35,186 bases of DNA from an uncultured Anaerovibrio sp. (GCF_947302755.1 NZ_CAMYWM010000011.1:1-35186), one strand, 5' to 3'; positions 15,819 to 23,445 are shown, counted from the first letter of the stretch. Translations and numbers: made by a program. The notes: generated by a model not told the origin, from the sequence alone.

Positions 15819-17081
15819 TTAAGCGGAAGCTTCGTTTTTGGCTGACAGCCGTGATTTGTCGTAGCTCAGGATAGGATCAACCTTATCCTCCACCACAGCC
15901 TTTGTCACCTGACACCTGGTAACGCCCTCAAGGGATGGAATTTCATACATAACATTTTTCATAATTCCCTCCAATATGGAGCGCAGTCCCCGGGCTCCGG
16001 TCTTGCGTTTCAGGGCCTCCTTGGCAATGGACCGCAGGGCCTCATCATCAAAGGACAGGCTCACATCATCCAAATCAAGAAGCGCCTTAAACTGCTTAAC
16101 CAATGCATTCTTTGGCTTGGTCAAAATTTCTATCAAGGTATCCTCATCCAGGGAATCCAGGGTTACTACCACCGGCAGACGGCCGATAAACTCCGGAATA
16201 AGACCGCTCTTCATCAAATCATCAGGAAGGATATGGCGCAATACCTCGCCAATCTCCCCTGTTTCCTTGGAGGTTACTTGGGCACCAAAGCCCATATTTT
16301 TATTACCACGACGCTTGTTTATTATTTTTTCAATCCCCGCAAAGGCACCACCGCAAATAAAGAGAATATTGGTAGTGTCGATTTGCAGCAGCTCCTGATG
16401 GGGATGCTTGCGGCCACCCTGGGGCGGCACAGAGGCCACCGTACCCTCAAGGATTTTCAGCAGGGCCTGCTGCACACCTTCACCGGAAACATCCCGGGTA
16501 ATGGAAACATTCTCACCCTTGCGGGAAATCTTATCAATTTCGTCAATATATATAATGCCCCGCTCGGCCTTTGGTATATCAAAATCCGCGGCCTGTATCA
16601 GCTTCAGAAGGATATTTTCCACATCCTCACCCACATAGCCGGCCTCAGTCAGGGTAGTGGCGTCGGCAACAGCAAATGGAACCTGCAAAATCTTGGCCAG
16701 GGTCTGGGCCAGCAGGGTTTTACCGCTGCCGGTAGGGCCAATCATGAGAATATTGGATTTTTGCAATTCCACATCCACATCGAACATTTCCCCGGAGTTA
16801 ATGCGCTTGTAGTGATTATATACAGCCACCGCCAGGGTTTTCTTGGCCTCCTCCTGACCGATTACGTATTCGTCAAGAATAGCCTTGATTTCCTTGGGCT
16901 TGGGCAAAGACCGCAGCTCCTCCGGCACAGCAACAGAATTTTCCTCGGAAACAATTTCCTGGCAAAGCTCGATACATTCATCACAAATATATACCCCAGG
17001 ACCTGCCACCAGCTTTTTCACCAAATCCTCTGTTTTGCCACAGAAGGAACAGGTCAATTTTTCATTATCATCGAAGCTCAT
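15819..17081 (-). CDS. clpX: ATP-dependent Clp protease ATP-binding subunit ClpX
   Basis: Product of 420 aa. N-terminal C4 zinc-binding domain with Cys11, Cys14, Cys33 and Cys36 that dimerises and recruits substrates; AAA+ module with Walker A GPTGSGKT, pore loop GYVGED, Walker [10 protein letters not shown] and the [11 protein letters not shown] segment corresponding to the loop that docks on ClpP (MGF in place of IGF). It unfolds substrates for ClpP. AAGGAGG precedes the ATG, and the gene begins 11 nt after the clpP stop, so they form one operon. Confidence 0.97.
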   Translation of the reverse strand: MSFDDNEKLTCSFCGKTEDLVKKLVAGPGVYICDECIELCQEIVSEENSVAVPEELRSLPKPKEIKAILDEYVIGQEEAKKTLAVAVYNHYKRINSGEMFDVDVELQKSNILMIGPTGSGKTLLAQTLAKILQVPFAVADATTLTEAGYVGEDVENILLKLIQAADFDIPKAERGIIYIDEIDKISRKGENVSITRDVSGEGVQQALLKILEGTVASVPPQGGRKHPHQELLQIDTTNILFICGGAFAGIEKIINKRRGNKNMGFGAQVTSKETGEIGEVLRHILPDDLMKSGLIPEFIGRLPVVVTLDSLDEDTLIEILTKPKNALVKQFKALLDLDDVSLSFDDEALRSIAKEALKRKTGARGLRSILEGIMKNVMYEIPSLEGVTRCQVTKAVVEDKVDPILSYDKSRLSAKNEASA

Positions 17082-17092
17082 AATGTGCCTCC

Positions 17093-17701
17093 TTACTCGC
17101 CCTTATCAGATTTCTCCTCCGGGCGAACAATAACCTTATCAATCAAACCATATGCTACTGCTTCCTCAGCACTCATAAAATTGTCGCGCTCAGTATCAGT
17201 ATTTATTTTTTCCAAGGGCTGACCGGTATGATGGGCCAACACCTTGTTAATGGTATCACGGGTACGCTGCATTTCCTGGGCCTGAATCTGAATATCAGTA
17301 GACTGCCCCCGGGCACCGCCCAATGGCTGATGAATCATAACCCGGGCATTGGGAAGGGCAAACCGCTTTCCCTTGGCCCCGGCCGTAAGCAGCAGGGAGC
17401 CCATGCTGGCTGCCTGACCAATGCAGATAGTGGATACATCAGGCTTGATGTACTGCATGGTATCATAAATGGCCATACCGGCGGTTACCACCCCGCCTGG
17501 GCTGTTAATATACAGATAAATATCCTTATCCGGGTCCTCAGACTCCAAAAACAGCAGCTGAGCCACCACGGAGCTGGCCACAGAATCATTTATCTCACCG
17601 GTCAGCATAACAATACGATCCTTTAACAGACGGGAATAAATATCGTAGGACCGTTCACCATTGCCAGACTGTTCAACAACATAAGGAATAAAGTAACTCA
17701 A
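17093..17701 (-). CDS. clpP: ATP-dependent Clp protease proteolytic subunit ClpP
   Basis: Product of 202 aa, normal length. The catalytic triad is intact: Ser99 in GQAASMGS, His124 in VMIHQPLGG and Asp173 in DTERDNFM. It forms the tetradecameric chamber fed by ClpX. The start is a TTG at 17701 with AGGTG 7 nt upstream; no ATG fits the conserved N-terminus [11 protein letters not shown] promoter lies at 17788-17816, and clpX follows in the same operon. Confidence 0.97.
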   Translation of the reverse strand: MSYFIPYVVEQSGNGERSYDIYSRLLKDRIVMLTGEINDSVASSVVAQLLFLESEDPDKDIYLYINSPGGVVTAGMAIYDTMQYIKPDVSTICIGQAASMGSLLLTAGAKGKRFALPNARVMIHQPLGGARGQSTDIQIQAQEMQRTRDTINKVLAHHTGQPLEKINTDTERDNFMSAEEAVAYGLIDKVIVRPEEKSDKGE

Positions 17702-17787
17702 TGAAAATCACCTCAAAATCAATATCATACCAAAACTAAGCTTATACACTCACACAATCATGTTCTCTGAATGTTAATCTTGACTTT

Positions 17788-17816
17788 ACTATAATATCAA
17801 TATACCAGTAATTCAA
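17788..17816 (-). promoter_or_regulatory. Sigma-70-type promoter of clpP
   Basis: On the minus strand TTGAAT and TATAGT are separated by exactly 17 nt, about 90 nt upstream of clpP. No CIRCE or CtsR-like tandem GGTCA operator was seen in the leader. Confidence 0.65.
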
Positions 17817-17831
17817 TAAAAAGCCAATTAA

Positions 17832-17868
17832 AAATTAACCCTCCGCCCAAAGACTTTTCCTTGGGCGG
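17832..17868 (-). terminator. Rho-independent terminator after tig
   Basis: On the minus strand CCGCCCAA pairs with TTGGGCGG (17843-17868), followed by AGGGTTAATTTTTAATT. It separates tig from clpP. Confidence 0.85.
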
Positions 17869-17894
17869 GGGATAATGTTCAATTACAGCCGATA

Positions 17895-19184
17895 TTACTT
17901 GGCAATATTATCAATTACAAAGTTTGCCGTCTTTCTTCTGAGGACAGTACCAGCCAAATCACCAAGGCGGCCCTGCTCGGCAATAATCTTCTTAACCTGG
18001 GCCGGAGTTGCACCATAAGCGGCAGCCATATTAGCAACCTCGTTATCCAGATCCTCAGCCTCAACCTTGATACCCTCAGCCTTGGCAATAGCCTCCAGAA
18101 CCAGGTCAATCTTAACATTGGAGGCGGCAGTCTCCCTGTAGCTCTCCCGGAGCTTGTTGATATCCGTACCGGCATAAGCCATATACTGCTCCAGCTTCAG
18201 ACCCTGCTGCTCAAGGCGAAGAGCCATTTCCTGAATCATGGCATTTACGCGGTTATCAATCATAACCTCAGGGATATTAACCTTGGCATTATCAGCTGCC
18301 ATGTTAATAGCCTTCTCCCGCTTCTCAGTCTCAGCCTTGCTTTCAGCACTCTTTTCCAGATTGGATCTCAGGTCTGCCTTCAATTCATCCAGGGTCTGGA
18401 AGGTGCTTGCCTTCTTGGCAAACTCATCATTCAGCTCAGGAAGAACCTTCTTCTTGATGCTCTTTACAGTACACTTGAATACAGCTGGCTTGCCCTTAAG
18501 CTCCTCGGAATGATAATCCTCAGGGAAGGAAACATTTACCTCCTTCTCCTCGCCTACCTTGGCACCGATGAGCTGATCCTCAAAGCCAGGAATAAAGGCA
18601 TTGGAACCGATCTGGAGAGGATAATCCTTGCCCTCGCCGCCGGCAAAGGCCTCACCGTCTACGAAGCCCTTGAAATCCAGGGTGATGAAGTTTTCCTTCT
18701 CAACTGCTGCCCCTTCCTCGGCATCCACCATATCAGCCTGACGGTCCAGCATGCGAACCAGCTGCTGCTGAACTGCCTCGTCATCGACTACATCCTTCTC
18801 AACCTGTACCTGAAGGTTCTTGTACTCGCCCAGCTCAACCTCCGGCTTCTTGGTGGCAACAGCCTTGAATACCAAGTCCTTGCCCAGCTCCAGAGTATCT
18901 ACATCAATGTCAGGACGGGTAACGATTTCAATCTTCTCCTGATCCAGGGCCTCATTAAACGCCTTAGGAGCAACCACCTCGAAGGCATCAGTCATGATGT
19001 TCTGCTTGCCCACATGACGCTCCACAATCTTCTTTGGTGCCTTGCCCTTGCGGAAGCCTGGGATATTTACACGGCCGGCAATGCGCTTGGCGGCTGCATC
19101 GTATGCCTTCTCCAGCTCTGCTGCCGGAACGGTAATGTTCAATTCAACCTGCTGGTTTTCTAAATCTTTTACACTAACTTCCAT
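17895..19184 (-). CDS. tig: Trigger factor (ribosome-associated chaperone and prolyl isomerase)
   Basis: Product of 429 aa with the three-domain trigger factor layout. The N-terminal ribosome-binding domain contains GFRKGKAPKK (about 44-53), the tail signature that contacts ribosomal protein L23. The middle FKBP-like domain spans roughly 160-245 (ITLDFKGFVDG, PLQIGS..FIPGFE). The C-terminal helical chaperone arms are rich in Lys/Glu. I chose ATG 19184 because AGGAGGTC lies upstream and the conserved MEVSVKDLE start follows; an upstream extension to 19271 has no homology. It heads the tig-clpPX-lon-engB block. Confidence 0.96.
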   Translation of the reverse strand: MEVSVKDLENQQVELNITVPAAELEKAYDAAAKRIAGRVNIPGFRKGKAPKKIVERHVGKQNIMTDAFEVVAPKAFNEALDQEKIEIVTRPDIDVDTLELGKDLVFKAVATKKPEVELGEYKNLQVQVEKDVVDDEAVQQQLVRMLDRQADMVDAEEGAAVEKENFITLDFKGFVDGEAFAGGEGKDYPLQIGSNAFIPGFEDQLIGAKVGEEKEVNVSFPEDYHSEELKGKPAVFKCTVKSIKKKVLPELNDEFAKKASTFQTLDELKADLRSNLEKSAESKAETEKREKAINMAADNAKVNIPEVMIDNRVNAMIQEMALRLEQQGLKLEQYMAYAGTDINKLRESYRETAASNVKIDLVLEAIAKAEGIKVEAEDLDNEVANMAAAYGATPAQVKKIIAEQGRLGDLAGTVLRRKTANFVIDNIAK

Positions 19185-19261
19185 TGTCTTAAAAGACCTC
19201 CTAATGTATTCTTTATGGGGCTTTTGCCCACCTGTGACCTGTTTATGCCCACATGATAAAC

Positions 19262-19290
19262 ATAATAGCATATATGGGGATTTAATACAA
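19262..19290 (-). promoter_or_regulatory. Sigma-70-type promoter of tig
   Basis: On the minus strand TTGTAT and TATTAT are separated by 17 nt, with the tig start about 78 nt downstream. Confidence 0.6.
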
Positions 19291-19307
19291 GTTACTCAAC
19301 AGTTTTT

Positions 19308-19537
19308 ATGGCTATGGGCATTTATATAATATTTTACAAACCAACATTTTGGCTCAATTTTAAGGAATATGTTAAAATATGTTCAGAAATAAATCAAATA
19401 TACGAAGCACAATACAAAGGAAAGCCTATTGCCGCCCACGCCTCTTTCGGTATTGATGGAAAGGCGTATGTTTATTGGTTTGAAAATCATGGTTTGACAA
19501 CTACAATATATTCTTAAGGGTCATAGATGAGCGTTAA
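19308..19537 (+). pseudogene. Frameshifted small gene of unknown function
   Basis: The frame reads SEINQIYEAQYKGKPIAAH, then SFGIDGKAYVYWFENHG, and breaks into a short nonsense end (LTTTIYS). If one base is restored after the GG near 19490, the other frame continues sensibly as FDNYNIFLRVIDER and stops at 19535-19537. This points to a single-base deletion near the 3' end. The N-terminal start is also unclear: the ATGs at 19308 and 19314 have no ribosome binding site and the first 20 codons look non-coding. Just after the repaired stop is a 13-bp near-perfect tandem duplication (GATGAGCGTTAAG then GATGAGCATTAAG). Family not recognised. Confidence 0.5.
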
Positions 19538-19563
19538 GGATGAGCATTAAGGAGGTGCCTACG

Positions 19564-19785
19564 ATGGAGAAACTGACAATAAGACTAAATAGTGTCAAAG
19601 ATACATATTATGGTTTTGTTGCAGCCGTGCTGACATATGTAAAAAAGAAACCAGCCAGGCAGAAAAAGGTCGAGGCCTTCATGGCGAATCATCCAGAAGC
19701 CTTAACTGCTGATATCCTTGATTTCATATCCAGTCAGGATGATTTCTTTGATGATGCTGCCTATGATCATGCCGAGGTAAGCTAA
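19564..19785 (+). CDS. Small protein of unknown function (73 aa)
   Basis: ATG 19564 is preceded by a perfect AAGGAGGTG; an in-frame ATG at 19540 lies upstream of that site and is unlikely. The protein is helical and mixed charge, beginning MEKLTIRLNSVKDTYYGFVAAVLTY split by a basic stretch KKKPARQKK and ending in an acidic tail (SQDDFFDDAAYDHAEV). No membrane segment or known motif. It follows the frameshifted gene by about 25 nt and is closed by a strong terminator, so the two probably formed one unit. No function proposed. Confidence 0.7.
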   Translation: MEKLTIRLNSVKDTYYGFVAAVLTYVKKKPARQKKVEAFMANHPEALTADILDFISSQDDFFDDAAYDHAEVS

Positions 19786-19808
19786 TTACAACAATATTAC
19801 TTCACAAC

Positions 19809-19861
19809 GAAAGCTCCCAGTAACAAGCTCCAATTAGAGCGTGTTGCTGGGAGTTTCTTTA
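19809..19861 (+). terminator. Rho-independent terminator
   Basis: GAAAGCTCCCAG..CA..GCTC pairs with GAGC..TG..CTGGGAGTTTC around the loop CAATTA, followed by TTT. It ends the two-gene unit at 19308-19785. Confidence 0.85.
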
Positions 19862-20004
19862 CCGCCCTATTGCCACCAACATGCTGGCAAATGAGGCCAT
19901 TGTTGCCCGCATAATTACAGCAAATTTATAAAAGTATCTTTAGTGACCTTGTCCAGGGACAAATCAACATCAACCGCATCTGAGAGCTCATTTACCACTT
20001 TAAC

Positions 20005-20349
20005 TTAATTTTCCAGATATTCTATATCAGGGGAAGCCCACTTTTTCCTGGCCTTCATCACAAGTTCCAAACCAGCCTCGGCAGCCTTCCGATACCACTC
20101 CATAGATTTTTCCGTTTGCTGAGCATTTGCATAATACTTCCCAATAGAACACATTTGTCCCGCACTCAAAGGCTCTGCTATTCTTTCCCTGAAAGCTTTC
20201 CGCAAACGCTGAGATACACGTTTATCATCAATCCACAAATGATGCTTAAATTCACTGCTTTTTGGACACTTCCCCTCTGGTGGCCGACCATTGGAACTGC
20301 GCCGCCGCTCACCACAAAAATAACAAATATATTTGTCTCCTTTCTTCAT
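20005..20349 (-). CDS. Zinc-ribbon-like protein with Sel1/TPR-type repeat, unknown function
   Basis: Product of 114 aa. Residues 9-37 contain C-x2-C, a third Cys at 28 and a His pair at 36-37, suggesting a small zinc-binding knuckle. Residues about 67-92 (IGKYYANAQQTEKSMEWYRKAAEAG, interrupted here for length) match one Sel1-like/TPR helix pair. GAGGTG lies 8 nt before ATG 20349; the frame extends upstream only through TTG/GTG codons. It is the last gene of a four-gene minus-strand operon and starts 11 nt after the preceding stop. Role unknown; protein-protein contact is the usual job of such repeats. Confidence 0.72.
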   Translation of the reverse strand: MKKGDKYICYFCGERRRSSNGRPPEGKCPKSSEFKHHLWIDDKRVSQRLRKAFRERIAEPLSAGQMCSIGKYYANAQQTEKSMEWYRKAAEAGLELVMKARKKWASPDIEYLEN

Positions 20350-20360
20350 TGTTCCGCACC

Positions 20361-20888
20361 TCACCAGCAATATTGATACCAAAAATATTTATTATCGTAC
20401 ACATTATCATCCGGCGAACATTTCTTTAATTCATATTTTGTGAAATTCTCCAAAACGCCGTTATAAAACCCTACAGCCACCTCCAAGCCATTGAAAGGTT
20501 GTTTATCCCCCCAGTGCCCTATATGTTTCCTCATAAATTCCTTTATATGTTTTTCAAAAATTCTGGTATTAAAATCAATCTTATGGGCATATATTTTATT
20601 ATCTATTTCCTGGATTACATGCATCTCACTCATCGTGCTACCATAATACACAAATTCTATGGTCAGTTTTCCGTAATCCTTGGCATTAAAAAATGTTTTA
20701 AGCTTATAAATCATCCAGTCATAATCATCAAGAAACAAATGCGTGTACATTTCGTCACGAAAATCCGTATCACTTGAAAGCACAAAATGACTTAACTGAT
20801 CATCATAAGGAATGGGGTTTAAAGTTCTCCTGTTAATATCCCTTTTAAAATATTTCCTGTGTTGCTGTTTCCTACTGGTCCTACTCAA
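20361..20888 (-). CDS. Protein of unknown function, paralogue of the neighbouring gene (175 aa)
   Basis: Starts with TTG 20888 behind GGGGGGAGGTG at 7-nt spacing; no ATG is available near the 5' end. After a basic N-terminus (RKQQHRKYFKRDINRR) the body shows LDDYDWMIYKL, KDYGKLTIEFVYYGS, EKHIKEFMRKHIGHW and GFYNGVL. The same pattern in the same order is found in the next upstream gene (20933-21352), so the two are diverged tandem paralogues. No signal peptide or membrane segment. I do not recognise the family. Confidence 0.75.
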   Translation of the reverse strand: MSRTSRKQQHRKYFKRDINRRTLNPIPYDDQLSHFVLSSDTDFRDEMYTHLFLDDYDWMIYKLKTFFNAKDYGKLTIEFVYYGSTMSEMHVIQEIDNKIYAHKIDFNTRIFEKHIKEFMRKHIGHWGDKQPFNGLEVAVGFYNGVLENFTKYELKKCSPDDNVYDNKYFWYQYCW

Positions 20889-20932
20889 ATTTACGCACCT
20901 CCCCCCATAGTGTTCATACTATTTCCAAATAA

Positions 20933-21352
20933 TCATGCCCAATCCCGCAGCAGTTTGGTATCAGGAGCTGTCACTACAGCATTATAGAACGCTACTACTT
21001 CTTTTTCTCCACTAAATGCATATTCCTCGTCCCAACTACTGATATGTCTCTCCAGGAACTTAATAATATGTTTTTTGAACAGCTCTGCACTAAATTCAAA
21101 AACAGTTATATAGCGGGCATCGTTGTATATAGGCTGTAATTTGGTAATTTCCATATGGCAGTTTTCACTGCCACAATATTCAAATTTCAGCCTTATTTTT
21201 CCATAAGCTTTGGTTGGTAAATCAGCAGTAAGCTTGTAGTGCATCCAATTATTGTCATCAAACACCAGTGTAGTGGCAAAAGGATCCCAATCATCAGGCC
21301 CGTATTCAAATGCAGAATATTCCTTATCAAAAACAATCGGTTTATAGTCCAT
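20933..21352 (-). CDS. Protein of unknown function, paralogue of the neighbouring gene (139 aa)
   Basis: ATG 21352 is preceded by GCGAGG at 8 nt; an in-frame GTG 9 nt upstream has no room for a ribosome binding site. Shared elements with the 175-aa protein: FDDNNWMHYKL, KAYGKIRLKFEYCGS, FKKHIIKFLERHISSW and AFYNAVV. It lacks the basic N-terminal extension of its paralogue. A W-x-Y-K-L start followed by a Y-G-K strand suggests one small alpha/beta domain; an immunity-protein-like fold is conceivable, but there is no toxin gene nearby. Second gene of the four-gene operon. Confidence 0.75.
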   Translation of the reverse strand: MDYKPIVFDKEYSAFEYGPDDWDPFATTLVFDDNNWMHYKLTADLPTKAYGKIRLKFEYCGSENCHMEITKLQPIYNDARYITVFEFSAELFKKHIIKFLERHISSWDEEYAFSGEKEVVAFYNAVVTAPDTKLLRDWA

Positions 21353-21382
21353 GTCATTCACCTCGCCATTGACTTTTTATTA

Positions 21383-21562
21383 TTACTTTAACAGCTCTAA
21401 TAAAGCATAATTGGCACCCGAAGAGTTAAGTTCCCGTCTGGATTCCCTTGGAACTCTGAAAAGGTCATCATCAAACTTCCCCTCAGACTCCAGCCATGCT
21501 GCAAGAGCCAAGCCTGCAATACCGCCTACACCCAACAACAAACCATTTTTCCACCAACTCAT
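21383..21562 (-). CDS. Small single-span membrane protein, first gene of the unknown operon (59 aa)
   Basis: ATG 21562 follows a strong AAAGGAGG at 9-nt spacing. Residues 1-23 (MSWWKNGLLLGVGGIAGLA then LAAW) form one hydrophobic segment, which could be a membrane anchor with the acidic and basic remainder facing the cytoplasm. It sits 30 nt upstream of the 142-aa-class gene and very probably shares its transcript. Family not recognised. Confidence 0.68.
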   Translation of the reverse strand: MSWWKNGLLLGVGGIAGLALAAWLESEGKFDDDLFRVPRESRRELNSSGANYALLELLK

Positions 21563-21627
21563 AATTAATTCCTCCTTTGATTTTCTGTAAATGGGTTTCT
21601 TTAGGATGATTTAAGTATAAATCATGG

Positions 21628-21659
21628 AAAAATTAAAAGGGTTGCCACCAAGGCAACCT
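21628..21659 (-). promoter_or_regulatory. Terminator-like hairpin in the leader of the unknown operon
   Basis: GGTTGCC (21640-21646) pairs with GGCAACC (21652-21658). On the minus strand it is followed by CTTTTAATTTTT, about 65 nt before the first gene of the operon. With no minus-strand gene upstream it may be an attenuator. On the plus strand it is also followed by a T-rich stretch but no plus-strand gene ends there. Confidence 0.45.
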
Positions 21660-21848
21660 CTGAATTATTTTTAATAGTATAGCATCCATGTCATGAAAAT
21701 AAGTTGCCGGCCTGGAAACCTATGATTTTGCATTGTATTATATAAATAATATATTATCTCCTATTTTATTTTGTTTTAATTTGTGTTTTGTTTTATAATA
21801 TAAATATATAATACGCCGTTCGTTTAATGTTTTATATTACAATCATTA
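21660..21848. other. AT-rich divergent intergenic region
   Basis: Very AT-rich spacer between the unknown operon (minus) and rpn (plus), with long runs such as TTTTGTTTTAATTT. No ORF. A TATACT at 21676-21681 on the minus strand could be a -10 element for the operon, without a good -35 partner. Confidence 0.4.
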
Positions 21849-21878
21849 TTACACTAACAAACCGTTTCATGTTATAAT
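21849..21878 (+). promoter_or_regulatory. Putative promoter of rpn
   Basis: TTACAC (21849-21854) and a perfect TATAAT (21873-21878) are separated by 18 nt, with AAGGAG and the rpn ATG following within 30 nt. Confidence 0.6.
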
Positions 21879-21904
21879 TTATTTAACGCAAAGGAGATAT
21901 ACCA

Positions 21905-22804
21905 ATGAAAGACCAGCGTTCCATCGAATTTCAGCAAATTGAAAATGACATTGCCCACAAGATATACAATCCTATGAACGATGTCCTTTTCAAATTCATC
22001 TTCGGCAGGGATGAAAGAAAGAATATCACCCTTGATTTACTGAATGCCATATTAAACCGTACTGGCAAAAAGGCTATCAAGGATATTCATTTCAAAAACA
22101 GCGAAATTGTTCCGTACTATGAAGGGGACAAACTTACCCGTCTTGATATTTTCTGCATAACAGAAGATGAAACTAAGATTGATGTGGAGGTTCAGCTAAT
22201 CAATAAAAAGGACATGGAGCGACGCAGTCTGTTTTACTGGTCCCAGATGTATCTGATGGGCTTACACAAGGGAGAGGACTATATCACTCTCAATCCGGCC
22301 ATTACCATAAATATCATGGGACATGAAATTTTCCCTAATGAACCGCTTCATTCAATGTATAGCATTTATAACATTGAAACTGGCCGCCGGCTAAATGAGG
22401 ATTTGGAACTACACTTTATAGAAGTACCAAAATTCCAGAAAAAACCTATCGGTGAAATGACCCGAATGGAACGCTGGCTGGCCTACTTCTCAAACAAGCT
22501 AAATACTGAGGAAATGGAGGAACTTGCCATGAGTGACGCTGCTATAAAGAAAGCCGTTAATGACACTGACATTTTCATGATGGATTTTGAAGAACGGCTC
22601 AAATATATCAATCGCCAGATGGCCATCATGGACTACAACACAGATATGCGTGTATCCCGTGAAGAGGGCCGTACTGAGGGCGAAAAATACGCTGACCGCC
22701 GCACTGCAATGAACATGTTAAAAGCAAAGGAACCTATCGAAAAAATTACCAAGTACACCAGCCTAACTGAGGCGGAAATTTATGAGCTGGCTAAGGAAAT
22801 TTAA
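21905..22804 (+). CDS. rpn: Rpn-family recombination-promoting nuclease (PD-(D/E)XK)
   Basis: Product of 299 aa. The N-terminal two-thirds is the PDDEXK-type nuclease of the Rpn/transposase_31 family: NPMNDVLFKFIFG at 22-34, then LDIFCITEDETKIDVEVQ with catalytic Asp81, Glu95 and Gln97. The middle is the WLAYFSNK segment, and the C-terminal part (from Met209) is a helical region ending with EGRTEGEKYADRRTAMNML and a TSLTEAEI three-helix motif. Published work on E. coli Rpn proteins describes toxicity, phage-defence roles and a short in-frame C-terminal product (RpnS) that restrains the nuclease. Here GGAGG lies 8 nt before the internal ATG of Met209, consistent with such a product. AAGGAG precedes the main start. 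The gene is followed by tandem copies of its own 3' end. Confidence 0.9.
   Translation: MKDQRSIEFQQIENDIAHKIYNPMNDVLFKFIFGRDERKNITLDLLNAILNRTGKKAIKDIHFKNSEIVPYYEGDKLTRLDIFCITEDETKIDVEVQLINKKDMERRSLFYWSQMYLMGLHKGEDYITLNPAITINIMGHEIFPNEPLHSMYSIYNIETGRRLNEDLELHFIEVPKFQKKPIGEMTRMERWLAYFSNKLNTEEMEELAMSDAAIKKAVNDTDIFMMDFEERLKYINRQMAIMDYNTDMRVSREEGRTEGEKYADRRTAMNMLKAKEPIEKITKYTSLTEAEIYELAKEI
22529..22804 (+). CDS. Candidate internal in-frame ORF (RpnS-like C-terminal product)
   Basis: In-frame ATG at codon 209 of rpn, preceded by GGAGG with 8-nt spacing, would give a 91-aa protein starting MSDAAIKKAVND. The same start, with a similar GAGG site, opens the free-standing copies at 22852 and 23187, which indicates that this point is a natural translation start. 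By analogy with intragenic RpnS proteins it may inhibit the full-length nuclease; that role is inference. Confidence 0.5.
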   Translation: MSDAAIKKAVNDTDIFMMDFEERLKYINRQMAIMDYNTDMRVSREEGRTEGEKYADRRTAMNMLKAKEPIEKITKYTSLTEAEIYELAKEI

Positions 22805-22851
22805 TACTTTTGTAAATATGTGTCAATAAGAAATATAATGAGGAACTTGCC

Positions 22852-23139
22852 ATGAGTGACGCTGCTATAAAGAAAGCCGTTAATGACACTGACATTTTCA
22901 TGATGGATTTTGAAGAACGGCTCAAATATATCAATCGCCAGATGGCCATCATGGACTACAACACAGATATGCGTGTATCCCGTGAAGAGGGCCGCGCCGA
23001 GGGCCGTACTGAGGGCGAAAAATACGCTGACCGCCGCACTGCAATGAACATGCTAAAAGCAAAGGAACCTATCGAAAAAATTACCAAGTACACCAGCCTG
23101 ACTGAGGCGGAAATTCAAGAGCTGGCTAAGGAAATTTAA
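22852..23139 (+). CDS. Free-standing duplicate of the Rpn C-terminal region (95 aa)
   Basis: Intact ORF almost identical to residues 209-299 of the upstream Rpn, with one extra EGRA unit in the EGR repeat and Tyr to Gln near the end (AEIQELAKEI). GAGGA precedes the ATG. No nuclease residues are present. Because the duplicated piece begins right at the ribosome binding site of the internal start, it would be made as a separate protein and could multimerise with Rpn through the C-terminal helices. A simple by-product of slippage is the alternative. Confidence 0.65.
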   Translation: MSDAAIKKAVNDTDIFMMDFEERLKYINRQMAIMDYNTDMRVSREEGRAEGRTEGEKYADRRTAMNMLKAKEPIEKITKYTSLTEAEIQELAKEI

Positions 23140-23186
23140 TACTTTTGTAAATATGTGTCAATGAGAAATATAATGAGGAGCTTGCC

Positions 23187-23297
23187 ATGAGTGACGCTAC
23201 TATAAAAAAAGCCGTTAATGACACTGATATCTTCATGATGGATTTTGAAGAACGGCTCAAATATATCAATCGCCAGATGGCCATCATGGAGTTGTAG
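23187..23297 (+). pseudogene. Truncated third copy of the Rpn C-terminal region
   Basis: Starts MSDATIKKAVND after AGGAGCTTGCC and matches the other copies for 35 codons, then leaves homology after MAIME and stops at TAG 23295-23297. The break marks the end of the tandem duplication. It could still yield a 36-aa peptide. Confidence 0.6.
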
Positions 23298-23445
23298 CAT
23301 ATTTTTTCCCCGGCAGAAATACGAGAGGCCCCCCTATAGCAGCCAAAAAGCTGGGAGAGCTGTCATCATCAGGCTCATAATTCAGTCGGATAAATTCGTC
23401 AATTTCCTTTTTGCTTAGTGTTTTCTCGTTTGCAGGCATATCCAT
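23284..23445 (-). CDS. Possible small protein (53 aa), 3' end joined to the rpn duplication
   Basis: Minus-strand ORF MDMPANEKTLSKKEIDEFIR continuing through an acidic stretch PDDDSSPS and a hydrophobic LVFLPGKKYA before stopping inside the truncated rpn copy. AGGACTAGGGG precedes it. A diverged copy of its N-terminal part lies at 24175-24225, which supports real coding. The C-terminal few residues are probably created by the junction, so the original protein may have been longer. Function unknown. Confidence 0.4.
   Translation of the reverse strand: MDMPANEKTLSKKEIDEFIRLNYEPDDDSSPSFLAAIGGPLVFLPGKKYATTP

Larger units (their letters stand above)
22519..23290 (+). repeat. Tandem duplication of the rpn 3' end (three units, last one truncated)
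   Basis: Unit starts can be aligned on the ATG of MSDA at 22529, 22852 and 23187, giving spacings of 323 and 335 nt. The 12-nt difference is an additional in-frame GAGGGCCGCGCC (Glu-Gly-Arg-Ala) in unit 2. Each unit includes the AGGA.CTTGCC leader, the C-terminal coding region and the spacer ACTTTTGTAAATATGTGTCA. Unit 3 ends after MAIME at about 23290. Units differ by few substitutions, so the event is fairly recent. Confidence 0.92.

Noticed and set aside
16233-17222. 329-codon plus-strand ORF opposite clpX
   Set aside because: Mirror frame of a highly conserved gene; no start signal and no recognisable protein features.
19862-20004. Minus-strand remnant reading VVNELSDAVDVDLSLDKVTK, reminiscent of a minimal nucleotidyltransferase C-terminus
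   Set aside because: Only about 27 codons are open, without start or ribosome binding site; the resemblance is too weak to call a pseudogene.
22519-23290. Tandem repeats as a CRISPR array
   Set aside because: Units of more than 320 nt are coding duplications of rpn; there are no short repeats with unique spacers.
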